A stretch of 64,000 bases of DNA. Source: Periplaneta americana. Its lineage: Eukaryota; Arthropoda; Insecta; Blattodea; Blattidae. The notes under the pieces are model-generated. The model had not been told where the DNA came from. It was given only the letters and a program-made list of their open reading frames with translations, and did no database searches. The stretch is from positions 88,807,606-88,871,605 of the forward strand of contig NC_091132.1 in the NCBI RefSeq assembly GCF_040183065.1, in the 5' to 3' direction. A program made the translations under genes and the position numbers. Position 1 is the first letter of the stretch. Each line of letters begins with the position of its first letter. Of this stretch, positions 23,338 to 34,030 are shown in pieces.

Positions 23338-23540
23338 TGAACATCAAGCAGATCTTCTGAGGAAATCCATTTCTGTGGATTCTAATTTAGATTTAAATTT
23401 TGAATTTAATACCCACATTTCTGCTCTATAAGTTGTCATACTCCGAACTAAGATTTGTACACGTAAATTTATTTTTGTCGTTTTAAAGATTTGTTTGTCC
23501 CATTGGATTCCGTTTAAATTTTTATCACTGATCTTCATTT
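23338..23540 (-). pseudogene. LINE RT C-terminal fragment
   Basis: One 64-codon frame reads VLVRSMTTYRAEMWVLNSK-like text ending in STEMDFLRRSA. This matches the thumb-to-C-terminal junction of common LINE RTs (TYG-E-W, then a TEMDFLRRS helix). It is a short fragment of a different LINE from the one next to it. Confidence 0.6.
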
Positions 23541-24899
23541 TACAATCCTTTCTCTAATTTCAGTTTCCATTCGACCATGATTAGTAATTTTTGTTCCTAA
23601 ATTTGAATTCATCACATCCTTTAATCAATACCATTTTCTTTCAAAACTAAAACTAAATCATTTACTTCTTCAGTTCCAATTACCAGTAATTAGTTTTCTC
23701 CATTTATTGTTAGTCAGAAGTTACTGTATTATTCTTTCAGTTTTCTTGGCATTAATATGTTAAATCATCAGATCGTTGGTGTAATTAATTGACCAATATT
23801 ACAATATTACTTATCATTATAACACCAATTTGATTGTTTACTATAAGGGAAAACAAAATTCCACTATGTAATTTAGATATCGTAGAAGCAAATTATATCT
23901 GATGATGCTGTAAAAGGCGAAAACGTTTATACATTATTTATATTTAACATGTATTAACAAATGTTAATATTAAATTGATAAGTCATAAGATTGAACATTT
24001 TTAACATTACTTAAGGTATTTAATAAGTGACTTATCTGAAAATCAAAACATGAATTGGAAATTACAATTAGTGTTGTCATTGATGTTAAAACTGGCTTTG
24101 TGGATGTGTAGGAATGAGTAAACTTTTTTGCTGTCCTTGTTTATTATTTTCTCGTGAAAAATCTGTGTGGAATGATACAGATTATAATGATTTAAATAAT
24201 ATTTACAGATCCAGAAACAACACAAAGATTCTGCAACTCACCTCAAAGAAAAAAGGTAATTTTATAGAACTGTAACTTTTAATTAACAATAATGTTACTT
24301 TTATTTACAACAATCACACACCCGTCAACAATGGGTATTCCACTCAACACAGCAACACAGTAGTCGTTATTGCCCTCCACAGCACGACAATGATTATTAT
24401 TGAGAAGAAGAACAATATACTTCTAATTTTAACTAATGTTCACAAAGCACTATTTACAAAACAAAACTGTCAGTTCTCAGTTCACAGTTTGTTCGCCTTG
24501 GCTAGTTCTTCTAGCTCACTCAGTCAAGTTCACGGTACATCGAACCCCAGGCCTTCTAGGTACAGTTCACTGCACTTCGAACCCAAGACTTCCGGACGCG
24601 TTGCCTTCACCTGGATGCTGCCACAGTTACTCAAGTTCACTGCACTTCGAATACGTCTCTGCTAACTAGCTCTCTCGCAGCTGACTGGCTGACAAACTTA
24701 GACTAAGCTGACTTGAAGGCTGCTCTCGCCCCCTTTTTTTATTTACTAAATCACACGTTATTGAATGTACTACTTCGCGTTATTTCTACAACAATCAGCT
24801 TGCGTGGCTCTGCGAAACTTCAAGATTCCCCCCTGCTCCGGGCCACACCACACCTTGCACTACTGTCTTCGTGCTACGAGTTGGCGGGTGGAGTAGATA
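23541..24899. other. No gene recognised; three short repeats near 24530-24660
   Basis: The left part is AT-rich and featureless. At about 24526, 24563 and 24634 a GTTCAC-(G/T)-x-AC-TTCGAA-type motif recurs, twice as GTTCACTGCACTTCGAA. The part after 24480 is more GC-rich and may be the end of an unidentified element. Confidence 0.4.
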
Positions 24900-26675
24900 G
24901 ACGGGACGGGGGGACTTCACGCTACACTCTGACCTGAAAACGTCAGTCCACTTACCTGGCTACAGGGGAACGAAGTCAGACATAAAAGATTCTTCATCTT
25001 CGGTGTTGCTGTCGTTATGGCTATCATCATCACTCTCATCACTGCTGTCATCATCACTGGTGTCCGCGTCGCCAACATTAATGATGAACTCGTCTATAAC
25101 GTCCTCCATTATTGCATCTTTCTCCCAGTAATAGTTTTCAATATCACTCACATGTTTACAGTATCCAGTCCAGTCTTCTTTAGTTACAGATTTGAGTCCT
25201 TCTTGCACAAGTTCTTGCAGTCTTATCAGTGACATGTCACCCGTTGTGTTATGTGACCTTACATAGTTCTTAACACTACTCCAAGCTAATTCAATAGCGC
25301 TTAGGTCACACATATACGGTGGTAACCTGACGACAGTGTGACCATGATTTGCAAATATCGTATCTATTTGGTACACTTTTTGCTTAGGACGAATTTGTTC
25401 AATTAACGAAAAAAGAGTGAACTTCCTCATATTTTCTTCACATGGCACTCCATGCCTTCGCAGGTAGTCCAACATTTCTTTTTTTACCGCTGATTTGGTT
25501 GGTACCTTATCTAATTGTTTTCCATGATAGGGCGCATTGTCCATGACGATTACAGATGGAGTAGACAGATTGGGATTAACTTTTTTAATCACCCACTTTT
25601 CGAAATTGTAAGAGTTCATCTGTCTGTGATAGTCGCCTGTTGCTGTCCCCGCCTTGTATACTAATTCGCATCCTTCAACAAACCCATTAATCACACCCAG
25701 ATGGACAACAATGAGTCTGTTAGACGCATTAACGGTAGTCAAAACTCCCGTAACGTCTTTATGCTGCCAGCACTTGCGAAACGTTAAATTGGTGTCTACC
25801 CATGTCTCGTCCAGGTACAAGATTGGTTTACCCTCTTCCCTAAGCTTTCTAATTGCCTGTAGGTATCTACACCTCCAATTTACAATGTTTTCCCTTTCAA
25901 TTAAAAATTTTCGTCTCGATGCACACTTCTTCCATCTGAAACCCATTTCCTTTAGTATTCGTCGTAATGTTGTCGCCTTCCATTTGAAATCAATTCTGTC
26001 TTTTAACACAGGCAAAAGTTTCTTGCAGCTTGGTACTACTTTCTTGTTCAGATAAAAATCCTCAATTATGTCCTTTATCACTCTCCGGTCAAAGTCATCT
26101 ACATTTGCGTTCCGATAGTCTGGACGTTTCCGTTTTTTTCCAGGTGTCGACAAAACACTTTCTTCTTCTTTGTAGTCTTTCATTTCTTTCCTTATACGCT
26201 GTATCGTTCTTGTAGATACATTACAATACTTTCTTGCCCTTTCTGCAGATTTCGTAACAGGAATGCTAAGACATTGTTGTTCTTTTTCTTCATCACAGCA
26301 TTTTATCACATTTGCAATAATATTTCTTTCTCCGCTATGGATTGTCAGTCCTTGTTTCCTCTTTTTCGACATATTTACAATTATTTGCAATTAATAAACC
26401 GCTATGTAAGCCTAAACTACCACTATACAATAATAAAAACTCCACTAACTGTATTATTATCAACTATATTAACACCAGAAAAAAAACCTATTATTAAAGA
26501 CTTGCGATATATTGAAACTATTCTTGTTGAAACAAATAAAACACAACCAAACGCCACTATTATTTCACAGACCCGCAGACATTCTCAAATATACGTGCAG
26601 TAGATGTTTGTGAAACAGGAATACTGGCGTGAACAGCGCGATGCGCATGCGCGACTGTTACCCCTCCGCCCCGTC
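24900..26675 (-). mobile_element. IS630/Tc1/mariner-type transposon, DD82E group
   Basis: Candidate ends read GACGGGACGGGGGG at 24900 and, inverted, GACGGGGCGGAGGGG ending at 26675. Each is bordered by a TA dinucleotide (24898-24899, 26676-26677), the TSD of this superfamily. They enclose one intact transposase gene. Element length is 1776 bp if these ends are right; the repeats are imperfect. Confidence 0.6.
24960..26390 (-). CDS. IS630/Tc1/mariner superfamily transposase, DD82E, intact
   Basis: An open frame of 476 codons with no lesion. An N-terminal helix-turn-helix region (about residues 20-75, containing VSTRTIQRIRKE) is followed by a basic linker (85-90). The DDE core follows: LYLDETWVDT (D194), VIVMDNAPYH (D284), then LPPYMCDLSAIELAWSSVK (E367). 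The spacing between second Asp and Glu is 82 residues, far above the 34-41 of classic Tc1/mariner. I recall a DD82E group named Sailor, but cannot check. The C-terminus (430-476) is an acidic Asp/Ser/Glu tail. A downstream in-frame Met (residue 7) is an equally good start. Intactness amid ruined neighbours suggests recent arrival. Confidence 0.88.
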   Translation of the reverse strand: MQIIVNMSKKRKQGLTIHSGERNIIANVIKCCDEEKEQQCLSIPVTKSAERARKYCNVSTRTIQRIRKEMKDYKEEESVLSTPGKKRKRPDYRNANVDDFDRRVIKDIIEDFYLNKKVVPSCKKLLPVLKDRIDFKWKATTLRRILKEMGFRWKKCASRRKFLIERENIVNWRCRYLQAIRKLREEGKPILYLDETWVDTNLTFRKCWQHKDVTGVLTTVNASNRLIVVHLGVINGFVEGCELVYKAGTATGDYHRQMNSYNFEKWVIKKVNPNLSTPSVIVMDNAPYHGKQLDKVPTKSAVKKEMLDYLRRHGVPCEENMRKFTLFSLIEQIRPKQKVYQIDTIFANHGHTVVRLPPYMCDLSAIELAWSSVKNYVRSHNTTGDMSLIRLQELVQEGLKSVTKEDWTGYCKHVSDIENYYWEKDAIMEDVIDEFIINVGDADTSDDDSSDESDDDSHNDSNTEDEESFMSDFVPL

Positions 26676-26823
26676 TAGATACTTTTCGCGACTTCTCCTG
26701 GCGTGACAACAGTAGATGTGTTCGCAACTTCCCCGACATCCTGCGCCTCCACTCTGCCGGACCCTCCTTCCTGTGCGCCTCCTTCCTCCCCAGACGCGCA
26801 CGAATGTTGCGGCCTGCCGCCAC

Positions 26824-27935
26824 AGAACATTTGAATGACATTGCAAGGCACGACAGTTTACTTAAAACACACTTAGAATACCCCACTATGTCTCGTGGCA
26901 TTTCATCTTCGATTCAGAAATTTCAGAATGACTTGATATTTTCAGTGGGTGATGTCATGGGTGAAAAATTAGGAAAGAGATTTGTAAAGCTCCTTTTGTA
27001 GCTCTAATTCTGGGTGAGAGCTCTGACATAATATGTAGTACGAAATAGCAGTTATCTTCAATTCTGCGATATGTAACAGATGTTGACGTTGAAGGAGTTT
27101 TAAAATGCACACACATCAGCAAGGACAGTCTACAAATCCTCTTCTTGAACGTGCTCTCGAAGTCATTAACAATTTTGACTGCACTGAGAAAATTATTGCT
27201 CAAACCTTCGATGGAGGACCTGTCAAGGCGTGAGAACATAATGGTTTACATGCAAAATTTCACAACTGTAAGTCAGTGATTTTTGTGCACACTACTCACA
27301 TGAACTAAGACGCGTGTTATCTCAGTCTGCCAATTTTATGAAACAAGTAAAAGTGATCTTCGCTAATCTTGCTGGATTTTCGATTTTTTTCTCTAAATCA
27401 TCAAAGTTGGATTGTTTTATTTGAATCAATAATAGATCATGAAGATTGTGTGAAATGGACAACGAAATTGTCGTTTGTGCACGAGGGCTGTTAAGCCTAC
27501 TGAAGGACTTTGATTTTATTTTCTGCCAAAAGTATCCGCTGCAATATTCCCAAACTCTGAAATTTTGTTTCAAATACTGCGAAAAAGGTAACAGATGTTG
27601 CTTTCTGTAATACAAAAATTAATAATTTCGAGGAGTACAAGCAAGGACTGGGAAATTACTTTGAGGAATTTTGGGAATGCTTGGATGATTTTGCTGCTGA
27701 AAATTATTCTCAGTCTGAAAGATCATGGCTGGATGCAATCCCAGGAGAGGATAAGAAAATTGTATATATGCGCTTGTTCAATGAATTCCTGGATGTTATC
27801 AGAATTAATATTCGCCAAAGGTTTGCTGAAAATTCCAAATTGCAGTTTTTGAGTCTGCTTGATCATTCACAATTTACCACCTTTGCAAATTCGTTCCCTG
27901 AAGAAATATTGTTAAATTTAAAAGAAAACTATTAA
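26824..27935 (+). pseudogene. hAT transposase remnant, ZMYM1-like (DUF4371 type)
   Basis: Segments of one protein lie in order over three frames: LNDIARHDSLLKTHLEYPT (26830-26890), a region reading LILGESSDII / TDVDV-EGVLKCTHIS (27000-27115), NNFDCTEKIIAQTFDGG (27165-27225), SANFMKQVKVIFANLAGFS (27330-27385), FEEFWECLDDF (27650-27700) and IRQRFAENSKLQFLSLLDHS (27800-27870). The order is that of hAT-derived 'zinc finger MYM-type 1-like' proteins. About 150 codons appear missing near 27480-27540. Stops and frameshifts throughout. The candidate IS630-type element ends about 150 bp upstream. Confidence 0.75.
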
Positions 27936-29290
27936 GCTTATTTTGATTTACTGTATAATCAACAGTACCGGTATAGTTGATCTCGTTATGTGCACTTTCG
28001 TCTTTCGTGCTTTATGTAAACATGGTCACACTTCGATCTGGTAAATATCCATATAACTTATGCTACAAGGAAATTATAAAGAAAATTTGAAAATTCAACT
28101 CAAACATTCATCAATATGCGGCTATTTCCAAGAACACAACTCCCGCAAATAACGAAAGCAGACTACTGTATTTTAAACATAAAAAAAATCATATACCTAT
28201 GCCAAAATGTCCTACGAAGCCACTGCATAGTACAGATATCTGGAACTCATACGCTATTTGGAAAATGTAACTGCAAAGATTGTGTTCTACAAAATTATTA
28301 AATAGAACTAGTAACGTATTGGTAAACGTGTATAGCCTACAGGCTACATTCCTATTAAACTGATTTTCATTACTGTGTAGCATTTTTAAAAGCAATCTAA
28401 TTTTGTGGCATTCCATACAAATCTGAATGTTCATCATAGAACATACTTGCCTTATTTTATGGCTTTAATTAATAATGTTCAAACTCGTTTAACTGTAAAG
28501 CGGCATGATGTCTATAAATATGGGATTTTGGGTATCTTGTATCAAGTCCATAAGGGTCAAGATTTTTTTAATAAGGGAAATCTGTACAATATGGAGCACC
28601 TAATAACCTTCATGGCAACGATTAATCTTAAGCTGATTGACAATTTCTTTATCAGAGTCTTCAAAGGAAGGACACTCGTCACAGTTTTTGGCTCTTAGAC
28701 GGTTTCCTGTAACACAACAAACTTGCAGTCTCTCACATGTAAAACGGCAATCCTATAGTACTACAGTGAGAGCACAATACATCCTAGAGAGAACATTATT
28801 ATAGAGGAAAGAAAATAAATTAAATCTTGCCTTATCTTACTTTCTTTGTACAAAAAAAAATTACATAGCAATGGTTTAACATATTACACGTAATAAAATA
28901 CCAAATAGTTTTATTAATGTTGTACAATTTTGAGAATGCAATCAGAATGCATGAAACTCTGATGTAGGTATGACCTGAAGGAATGACCCATGGAATGTTT
29001 GGACATCAACAAGTGCAAGAGCCATAGTACAAGAGCTAGTACATTCGTTGTAACATCTGCAGATATCGGCAGCCTTCAAGACTCCTGCCATAGAGGCACC
29101 CCCACAGCACGTGGAGAGACAGTATTGCTATTGTGACGTAGTTCTTCAACATAGTCCATGATCTGTCAACAAGAGGGATATAGCGAAATTCATACATTCT
29201 GAACTGAATGGAAAAGGGGAAAGCTTATCCCTATCAACAATTCCATGAGGGATACAATACAACGAAGTTAGCTCTGTCCATAATTAATGT
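27936..29290. other. No gene recognised
   Basis: A 97-codon plus ORF (28405-28698) and a few minus frames near 28650 and 29050 do not match any family I know. They may be parts of an unidentified repeat. Confidence 0.4.
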
Positions 29291-29967
29291 GATTGTAGTT
29301 AGTGGGATTTAAAAAGGGCGCGTCAGCTACTACGGCTATTGCGCCCTTATCTAAAATTTTTTCAAAAACAAAAACACTATCATAAGCTAAGAGTAAACAT
29401 GAGCTGAAAAACGTTGTCACATTAAAATCAGGTACACAAATACAGAGTGTAACAAAAGTTTCTGTAACAGTTTGTTAAAATTATTCTCTTGTTTAGTTTC
29501 CATTTTCTCAAGAACCATGACCAAATTTTATGATGCAGGAGTTGGCACTATTTGATTGCGGTGTGATCCAATCCTTTATTAATAATTTGCCGGAAAATGT
29601 CCCATTGTTGGAGACAGATGTTCAATATCAGTGAGTTAAGTGTAAGTTAATTTGTAGTAAAATTAGGTAGCGTAAATTACGAGGTCATAAATTTTTCCTG
29701 TATTCTGTGATTTAATTCTGATGACTATTGTTCTATATTCTTTAATCAATAAATTTTCCTGGAGCATGGTTGAAATTAAATGTCATTTTCTTCCAATATG
29801 ATTATTCATAACACAAATATATAACAAAAGTTTCTGGTACATATCAGGAATTATTATTACATCCTTATTTTTCTGTACTTTCCGGATAATAAACAAATTA
29901 AATGTAATTTTTAATACATAATTTTAATAAACGATACCGACACTCATTTTTAAATACTCAGGTCACT

Positions 29968-31522
29968 ATGACACCAACAAAACGTGAGCATGCTCGGTCT
30001 CAAGTTCAAGTCTTGGTCAAGACTAGAAAATCAGTAGTATATTATATTGCCAGGTTATTGAAAATGTCACCAGCAACAGTTTTAAAATGGAAGAATCAAT
30101 CGGATGGTTCTGTTTCTGATGCTAAATGATCAGGTCGACAAAGCAAAGTGTCACCTCAACCAAAAAGGAAAATAAGGGAGTGGGTAAAGGACAATGTTGG
30201 TGTAGGAACTCGGGCTGTGGCTGAAAGGCTGAATTTTTCGGAGTGTTACCTCTCTATAAACAAAAAAAATTCACACATGACAATCAGTAGGCATATTGTG
30301 TATAGACATACAACATAGTCAACTCTGGATATAGTGAACTCGGTTATAGTGAAACTAAATCATTGGTCCTGACCTGCATACATTAAAAAGTACATTAACA
30401 TTTCCATTTATAGTGAACCCTCGCTTCAGTTGTAGTGAACCTTGTATCCTGACAAATTCTTACTTGAAGTTAGACTTTCTTGTATAAAATTGAAAGAATG
30501 TGTTGAGAACAACATTATAAGTTTCTTACTCCTTTAGTCAAAGGACGAAGGTAGGATTAGTGATTCCTAGACAATGAGCTGTACTGTAAATCAGGCAATG
30601 CGTGATGATCTTGCCTCACTCCACCGTCTAATCCTCCACTGTCAAAGGGTTGCCTTTTGTTCTCAGAAACATTTCTATTATAATGGATAGCATCGAAACA
30701 ACGGAAAATGAAATGCCTTCTTTTATTAAAAGGGAATGGACATTATGTCCAGAGCATAAAAAAGGTAAGATTTCGATGACTCTCAGACTCCATCAACCCT
30801 CTCCCAGTTTCCATTAAGTGACCTGGGAAATTCCAAGGTTGAGTACACAGTCACACCATAACAGAATTTGTCATTTATACCTTATCTAGTGTTCTAACAG
30901 TGAATGTACTGTATAAAAATGTCGAAGTGTGAAGTGTTTTCTTTGGAAGATAAGGCAAATATTATAAGTGACATTGAATGTAGTCTTTTGCAAGCGCACG
31001 TGGGTCGACAGCATAGTTTAAGTAAATCAACTGTGAGTAACAGTATACAGTGTAATCCATTCCACAAAAATGAAATATTTTATTTTCTTGTTTACAATTT
31101 CATTCATTTCTGTCATTTAAGATTATGGGAGACACCTCGGATATAGTGAACTTTGGATTCCGCAGAGGTTCACTATATCTGGAGTTGACTGTATTGCGTT
31201 TCTCATGCAAGATGGAGCCAGGGCCCATACAACTAAGGGTACAATGGACACAATAAAGAATTCTGGCATAAAAGTCTGCACAGACTGGCTTGGAAATTCT
31301 CCACATTTAAATACCATTGAGCACCTGTGGAACAAATTACAAAACAGTGTGTTTCAAGCACCCAGACCTAGAAATCGCAATGAACTATTGCCTGAGTGTT
31401 GGAAGAGTGGGAATCCATTACTCAGGGAGACATTTTCAGACTCTCAGATAGTTTTGGTAGGCGTGTGTTGTAGTATCTTGAAAAAAAAAAAGGATATAAC
31501 ACTAACTACTGAAGAACAGTAA
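29968..31522 (+). pseudogene. Tc1-like transposase, interrupted by a pogo-like element
   Basis: The N-terminal part (29968-30300) has a paired-like helix-turn-helix: RKSVVYYIARLLKMSPATVLKW, then a GRQSKVSPQPKRKIREWV segment and TISRHIVYRH. A stop lies at 30127. The C-terminal part (31200-31522) has FMQDGARAHTTKGTMD with the second catalytic Asp and GNSPHLNTIEHLWNKLQ with the third catalytic residue. The region between them, with the first Asp, has been replaced by the 30318-31191 insertion and appears lost. Confidence 0.8.
30318..31191 (+). mobile_element. pogo/Tigger-like element nested in the Tc1 copy
   Basis: Left end GTCAACTCTGGATATAGTGA and right end, inverted, CAGTCAACTCCAGATATAGTG are imperfect terminal repeats of the kind seen in pogo/Tigger elements. 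TA borders both (30316-30317, 31192-31193); the left end seems to have lost CA. Inside, an ORF at 30919 onward starts MSKCEVFSLEDKANIISDIE and continues HSLSKSTVSNSI. This is the N-terminal CENP-B-type DNA-binding helix-turn-helix of pogo transposases; the catalytic core is missing. Confidence 0.75.
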
Positions 31523-31870
31523 TGAAAGGACTGTTCACTAGGCTGAAAAGTGGCGTTATTTTGTGATATTTACCATCAAATATAAAAAATAAAATTTCAC
31601 TGTACCAGAAACTTTTGTTACATCGTGTATATTACTAACAAGGTGATTCCTTAAACCAATTATAAAAATGGCCAATTATTGGACACCGGACTAAGTTTAA
31701 AAGAGCAACCATAAAATGATAAAACAAATGCCATCAGACACAAATAATCTGGAGATTTAACAACAATAAAACTCTATATACTTTCTTTCATTGTTTCAAT
31801 CTTATTTAATAAGCAATGTCAAATATCCTTTCAATGTGCTTTCATACAAGAATTGTTATAAATCGTTATC

Positions 31871-32097
31871 TTAATTCCAAAACCTCGTAATTATTTTCGA
31901 TTTTCACTTTTTGCGGGGTTTTGAAAATATATCCACAGAGAGACAAGTTAAATGGTTTTGTTAGCCCAATATTAGCACTAGTATTCTTAATTAAGCTTCA
32001 ATGCTTTATCAGTAGATGGATCTGTGGGTATACTTAAAAAAACGCACAAAAAGCGAAAATCGACATTTGAGCAAGTTACGAGGTTTTTGAATTAAGG
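31871..32097. repeat. Small inverted-repeat element (MITE-like)
   Basis: The left arm contains CCAAAACCTCGTAA then TCGATTTTCACTTTTTG. The right arm, inverted, contains CAAAAACCTCGTAA then TCGATTTTCGCTTTTTG. Arms are about 45-55 bp and imperfect. No ORF. A TSD could not be settled. Confidence 0.5.
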
Positions 32098-32306
32098 TAA
32101 GGAAATATAAAACTTATATAGAAAGAGGCATTTAACACTTCACTTTCTTTTCTGTTAAATTATCTGCTTATTTAATTTAATTTATTAAAACTTTCTACAA
32201 CTTGCTGTATGTTACCTAATCTGACAAAGTACGTAACATGATTTAATAAAAACAAAATCAGGGAAATTTAAAGAGCGTGGTTACATGTAGGAGAAACACA
32301 CACAAT

Positions 32307-32652
32307 AATAATTTCAAGGGCAAAATTGTTCTGGGGCCGGGTATCGATCCCGGGACCTCTAGTTGAATGTACCAGCGCTCTGCCAACTGAGCTACCCAGG
32401 AACTCCACCCAACACCATCTCAACTTTTCCCTTTATATCCACACAACTCGTGTGGGCTGACGAAATGCCAGAGACCCACATCGAGTGCACACAATCTCTG
32501 TGTGACTTGGAATTGTGGTTTTTCTGTTAACGTACACAGTGATGTGTCGGGTGGAGTTCCCAGGTAGCTCAGTTGGCAGAGCGCTGGTACGTTCAACCAG
32601 AGGTTTCGGGATTGATACCCGGCCCCGGAACAATTTTTCCCTTGAAATTATT
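32307..32652. repeat. Large palindrome whose two arms are tRNA-like sequences
   Basis: Arms 32307-32415 and 32545-32652 are about 109-base inverted copies with scattered mismatches, around about 130 bases of unrelated spacer. Each arm contains a tRNA-like fold: D arm GCTC-AGTTGGCA-GAGC, anticodon stem CTGGT/ACCAG with loop ACGTTCA (GTT at positions 34-36, Asn-like) and a T arm CCGGG-ATCGATA-CCCGG in the left copy. The acceptor stem is only about 5 of 7 pairs, position 33 is C, and the B box is GGATCGATACC or GGATTGATACC, so these are not likely to be functional tRNA genes. Confidence 0.75.
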
Positions 32653-32734
32653 CAAATCTCCTTTACAGGGAGCTTTACCTGAAAGACTAGATTTGCACAT
32701 ACAATAATATCATTTATATTTTATGTATTGTATA

Positions 32735-33260
32735 AATGATTTCGTATGAACTATAGAGATCCTTTAATAGCCAAAATGGATAAATTGATGCATTCATTTC
32801 TAGGGATCCCAAGTGTTTAAAAAAAAAATACACTACAAATTTTGGTATAATGTCCCCTTTGCTCCTATCAAAGGTCCTATTACATTAATTGAGGAGATGT
32901 TGTCTTTGTCTTTGAAGTAGGCAATCATTGGTTCGTAAATCTGTCGTTTTTTTTATCTACTTCTTTTGGCTGACTAGCATTGGTCTCATAGCTGATGATG
33001 GTGTCTAAAATATATGCAGTTTCCTGTGCAAGGTTGATGGCAATGACGTCAATCGTTCTGTTCCCATGTTTATCAGCAATGCATATGACTTCTTCATTGA
33101 CTTCATAACCCTTCCAAGAAATGGCACCTGCAAATTTTGTTCTTATTCTATGGTGCCTCAACTTCTTGAGAAAGTCTTCTTGTGGGCATGAGAACATGGG
33201 ACAAACTGTATGGTTCGCTGCAGAATCTACATATGACTACCTCTCGAATACAACCAGGAA
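32735..33260 (-). pseudogene. LINE C-terminal fragment
   Basis: The minus strand reads LRHHRIRTKFAGAISWKGYE, then EEVICIADKHGNRTIDVIAI and AYILDTIISYETNASQPKEV (32925-33197), continuing in another frame as YFKDKDNISSINVIGPLIG (near 32850-32910). This is the C-terminal nuclease-like region of a LINE family that I recall as common in cockroach-type genomes. A frameshift at 32940 and 5' truncation at about 33260 make it dead. Confidence 0.6.
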
Positions 33261-33359
33261 GAGCCAGGACAAGAACAAAGTTATATTACAGTTTCAGGGG
33301 TTCTTTCCATTCTGAGTTAGAAAATCCATTCAAAGTCTCTAGCCCCTATTTACTGATGT

Positions 33360-34030
33360 ACAGGGTGATCTGTTTGAGTATGGATAAAATAAAAACACCG
33401 TAAAATATTTACAACTGAACTTTATTTGCTGAAACTTTGTGCATACAACACTGAAAGATGAAAGATTTATTTTATTTTATTGGGTATACCTCAGAGCTCA
33501 ACATGACCCCCATTGCGCACCCTGCACAACTCATAATGGCGATGCAATTCAACCCATGTCCATTGTAACATAAGAGGGGTGATTTGTTGAAAATCTTTAC
33601 TCTCAGATCATCAATGTTCCTGGGTTTCTGTGAATAGACAATGTCTTTAACAAAACCCCACATGAAGATGTCAGGAGGGTTTAGATCTGGGGAGTTTAGG
33701 GGTCAAGCCAAGAGATAGCTGCTTCTCATACTAGGTTTCGCCTGCGACCTCCTGCATGTTTTTTAAACACAGAACCTGTTTCTACAAATGTTCGATACCA
33801 CAATATTATGGAATCGTATTTAGGAACATTACGTACACCATACTCACGTCGAAATTCCCTCTGAACTCTTTTAACACTCTCAAATTTAGCATACTAAAGA
33901 ACACATTGTGCCTGCTGTTGATTTGTAGTAGCCATTTTAATCATCTACAATTTTCATTTGTCCTTTCAGATTATGCATTGTTGATTGTCATATATGGAAA
34001 CTCCCATCTTTTAATAATAATATAACCAGC
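33360..34030 (-). mobile_element. Internally deleted mariner-like element
   Basis: Minus strand: the N-terminal helix-turn-helix (QQAQCVL-YAKFESVKRVQRE, then WYRTFVETGSVFKKHAGGRRR; 33740-33960) is followed almost at once by the C-terminal end (WGFVKDIVYSQKPRNIDDLR, then a CxGCxxG segment; 33475-33660). The catalytic core between them is missing. The left end begins TACAGGGTGATCTGTTTGAG, typical of mariner ends. It lies beyond the 3' end of the P4HA coding region. Confidence 0.65.

Larger units (their letters stand above)
29443..31627 (+). mobile_element. Tc1-like transposon inserted in the LINE tail
   Basis: Terminal inverted repeats of about 28 bp share TGTAACAAAAGTTTCTG (29448 onward and ending near 31622). 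TA dinucleotides sit at 29441-29442 and 31628-31629, as expected for Tc1/mariner. It contains a broken transposase gene and a second transposon. Confidence 0.82.
29292..31780 (-). mobile_element. I-type LINE 3' end, split by a Tc1 element
   Basis: The family end box (CAATAGCCGTAGTAGCTG on the minus strand) begins at about 29292. The UTR runs to 29442 and resumes after 31629 (31630 to about 31780). There it matches the UTR of the copy at 49200 (AACAAGGTGA-TCC and flanking bases). The gap is exactly filled by the Tc1 element. Confidence 0.7.

Noticed and set aside
26560-26901. 113-codon minus-strand ORF upstream of the DD82E gene
   Set aside because: Spans the proposed element end and the antisense of the hAT remnant; no family resemblance.
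28950-29200. Host-gene exons on the minus strand
   Set aside because: Some protein-like text, but no splice-phase consistency and no family match; not supported.
32545-32640. tRNA-Asn gene
   Set aside because: Acceptor stem mismatches, C33 and an altered B box argue against function.
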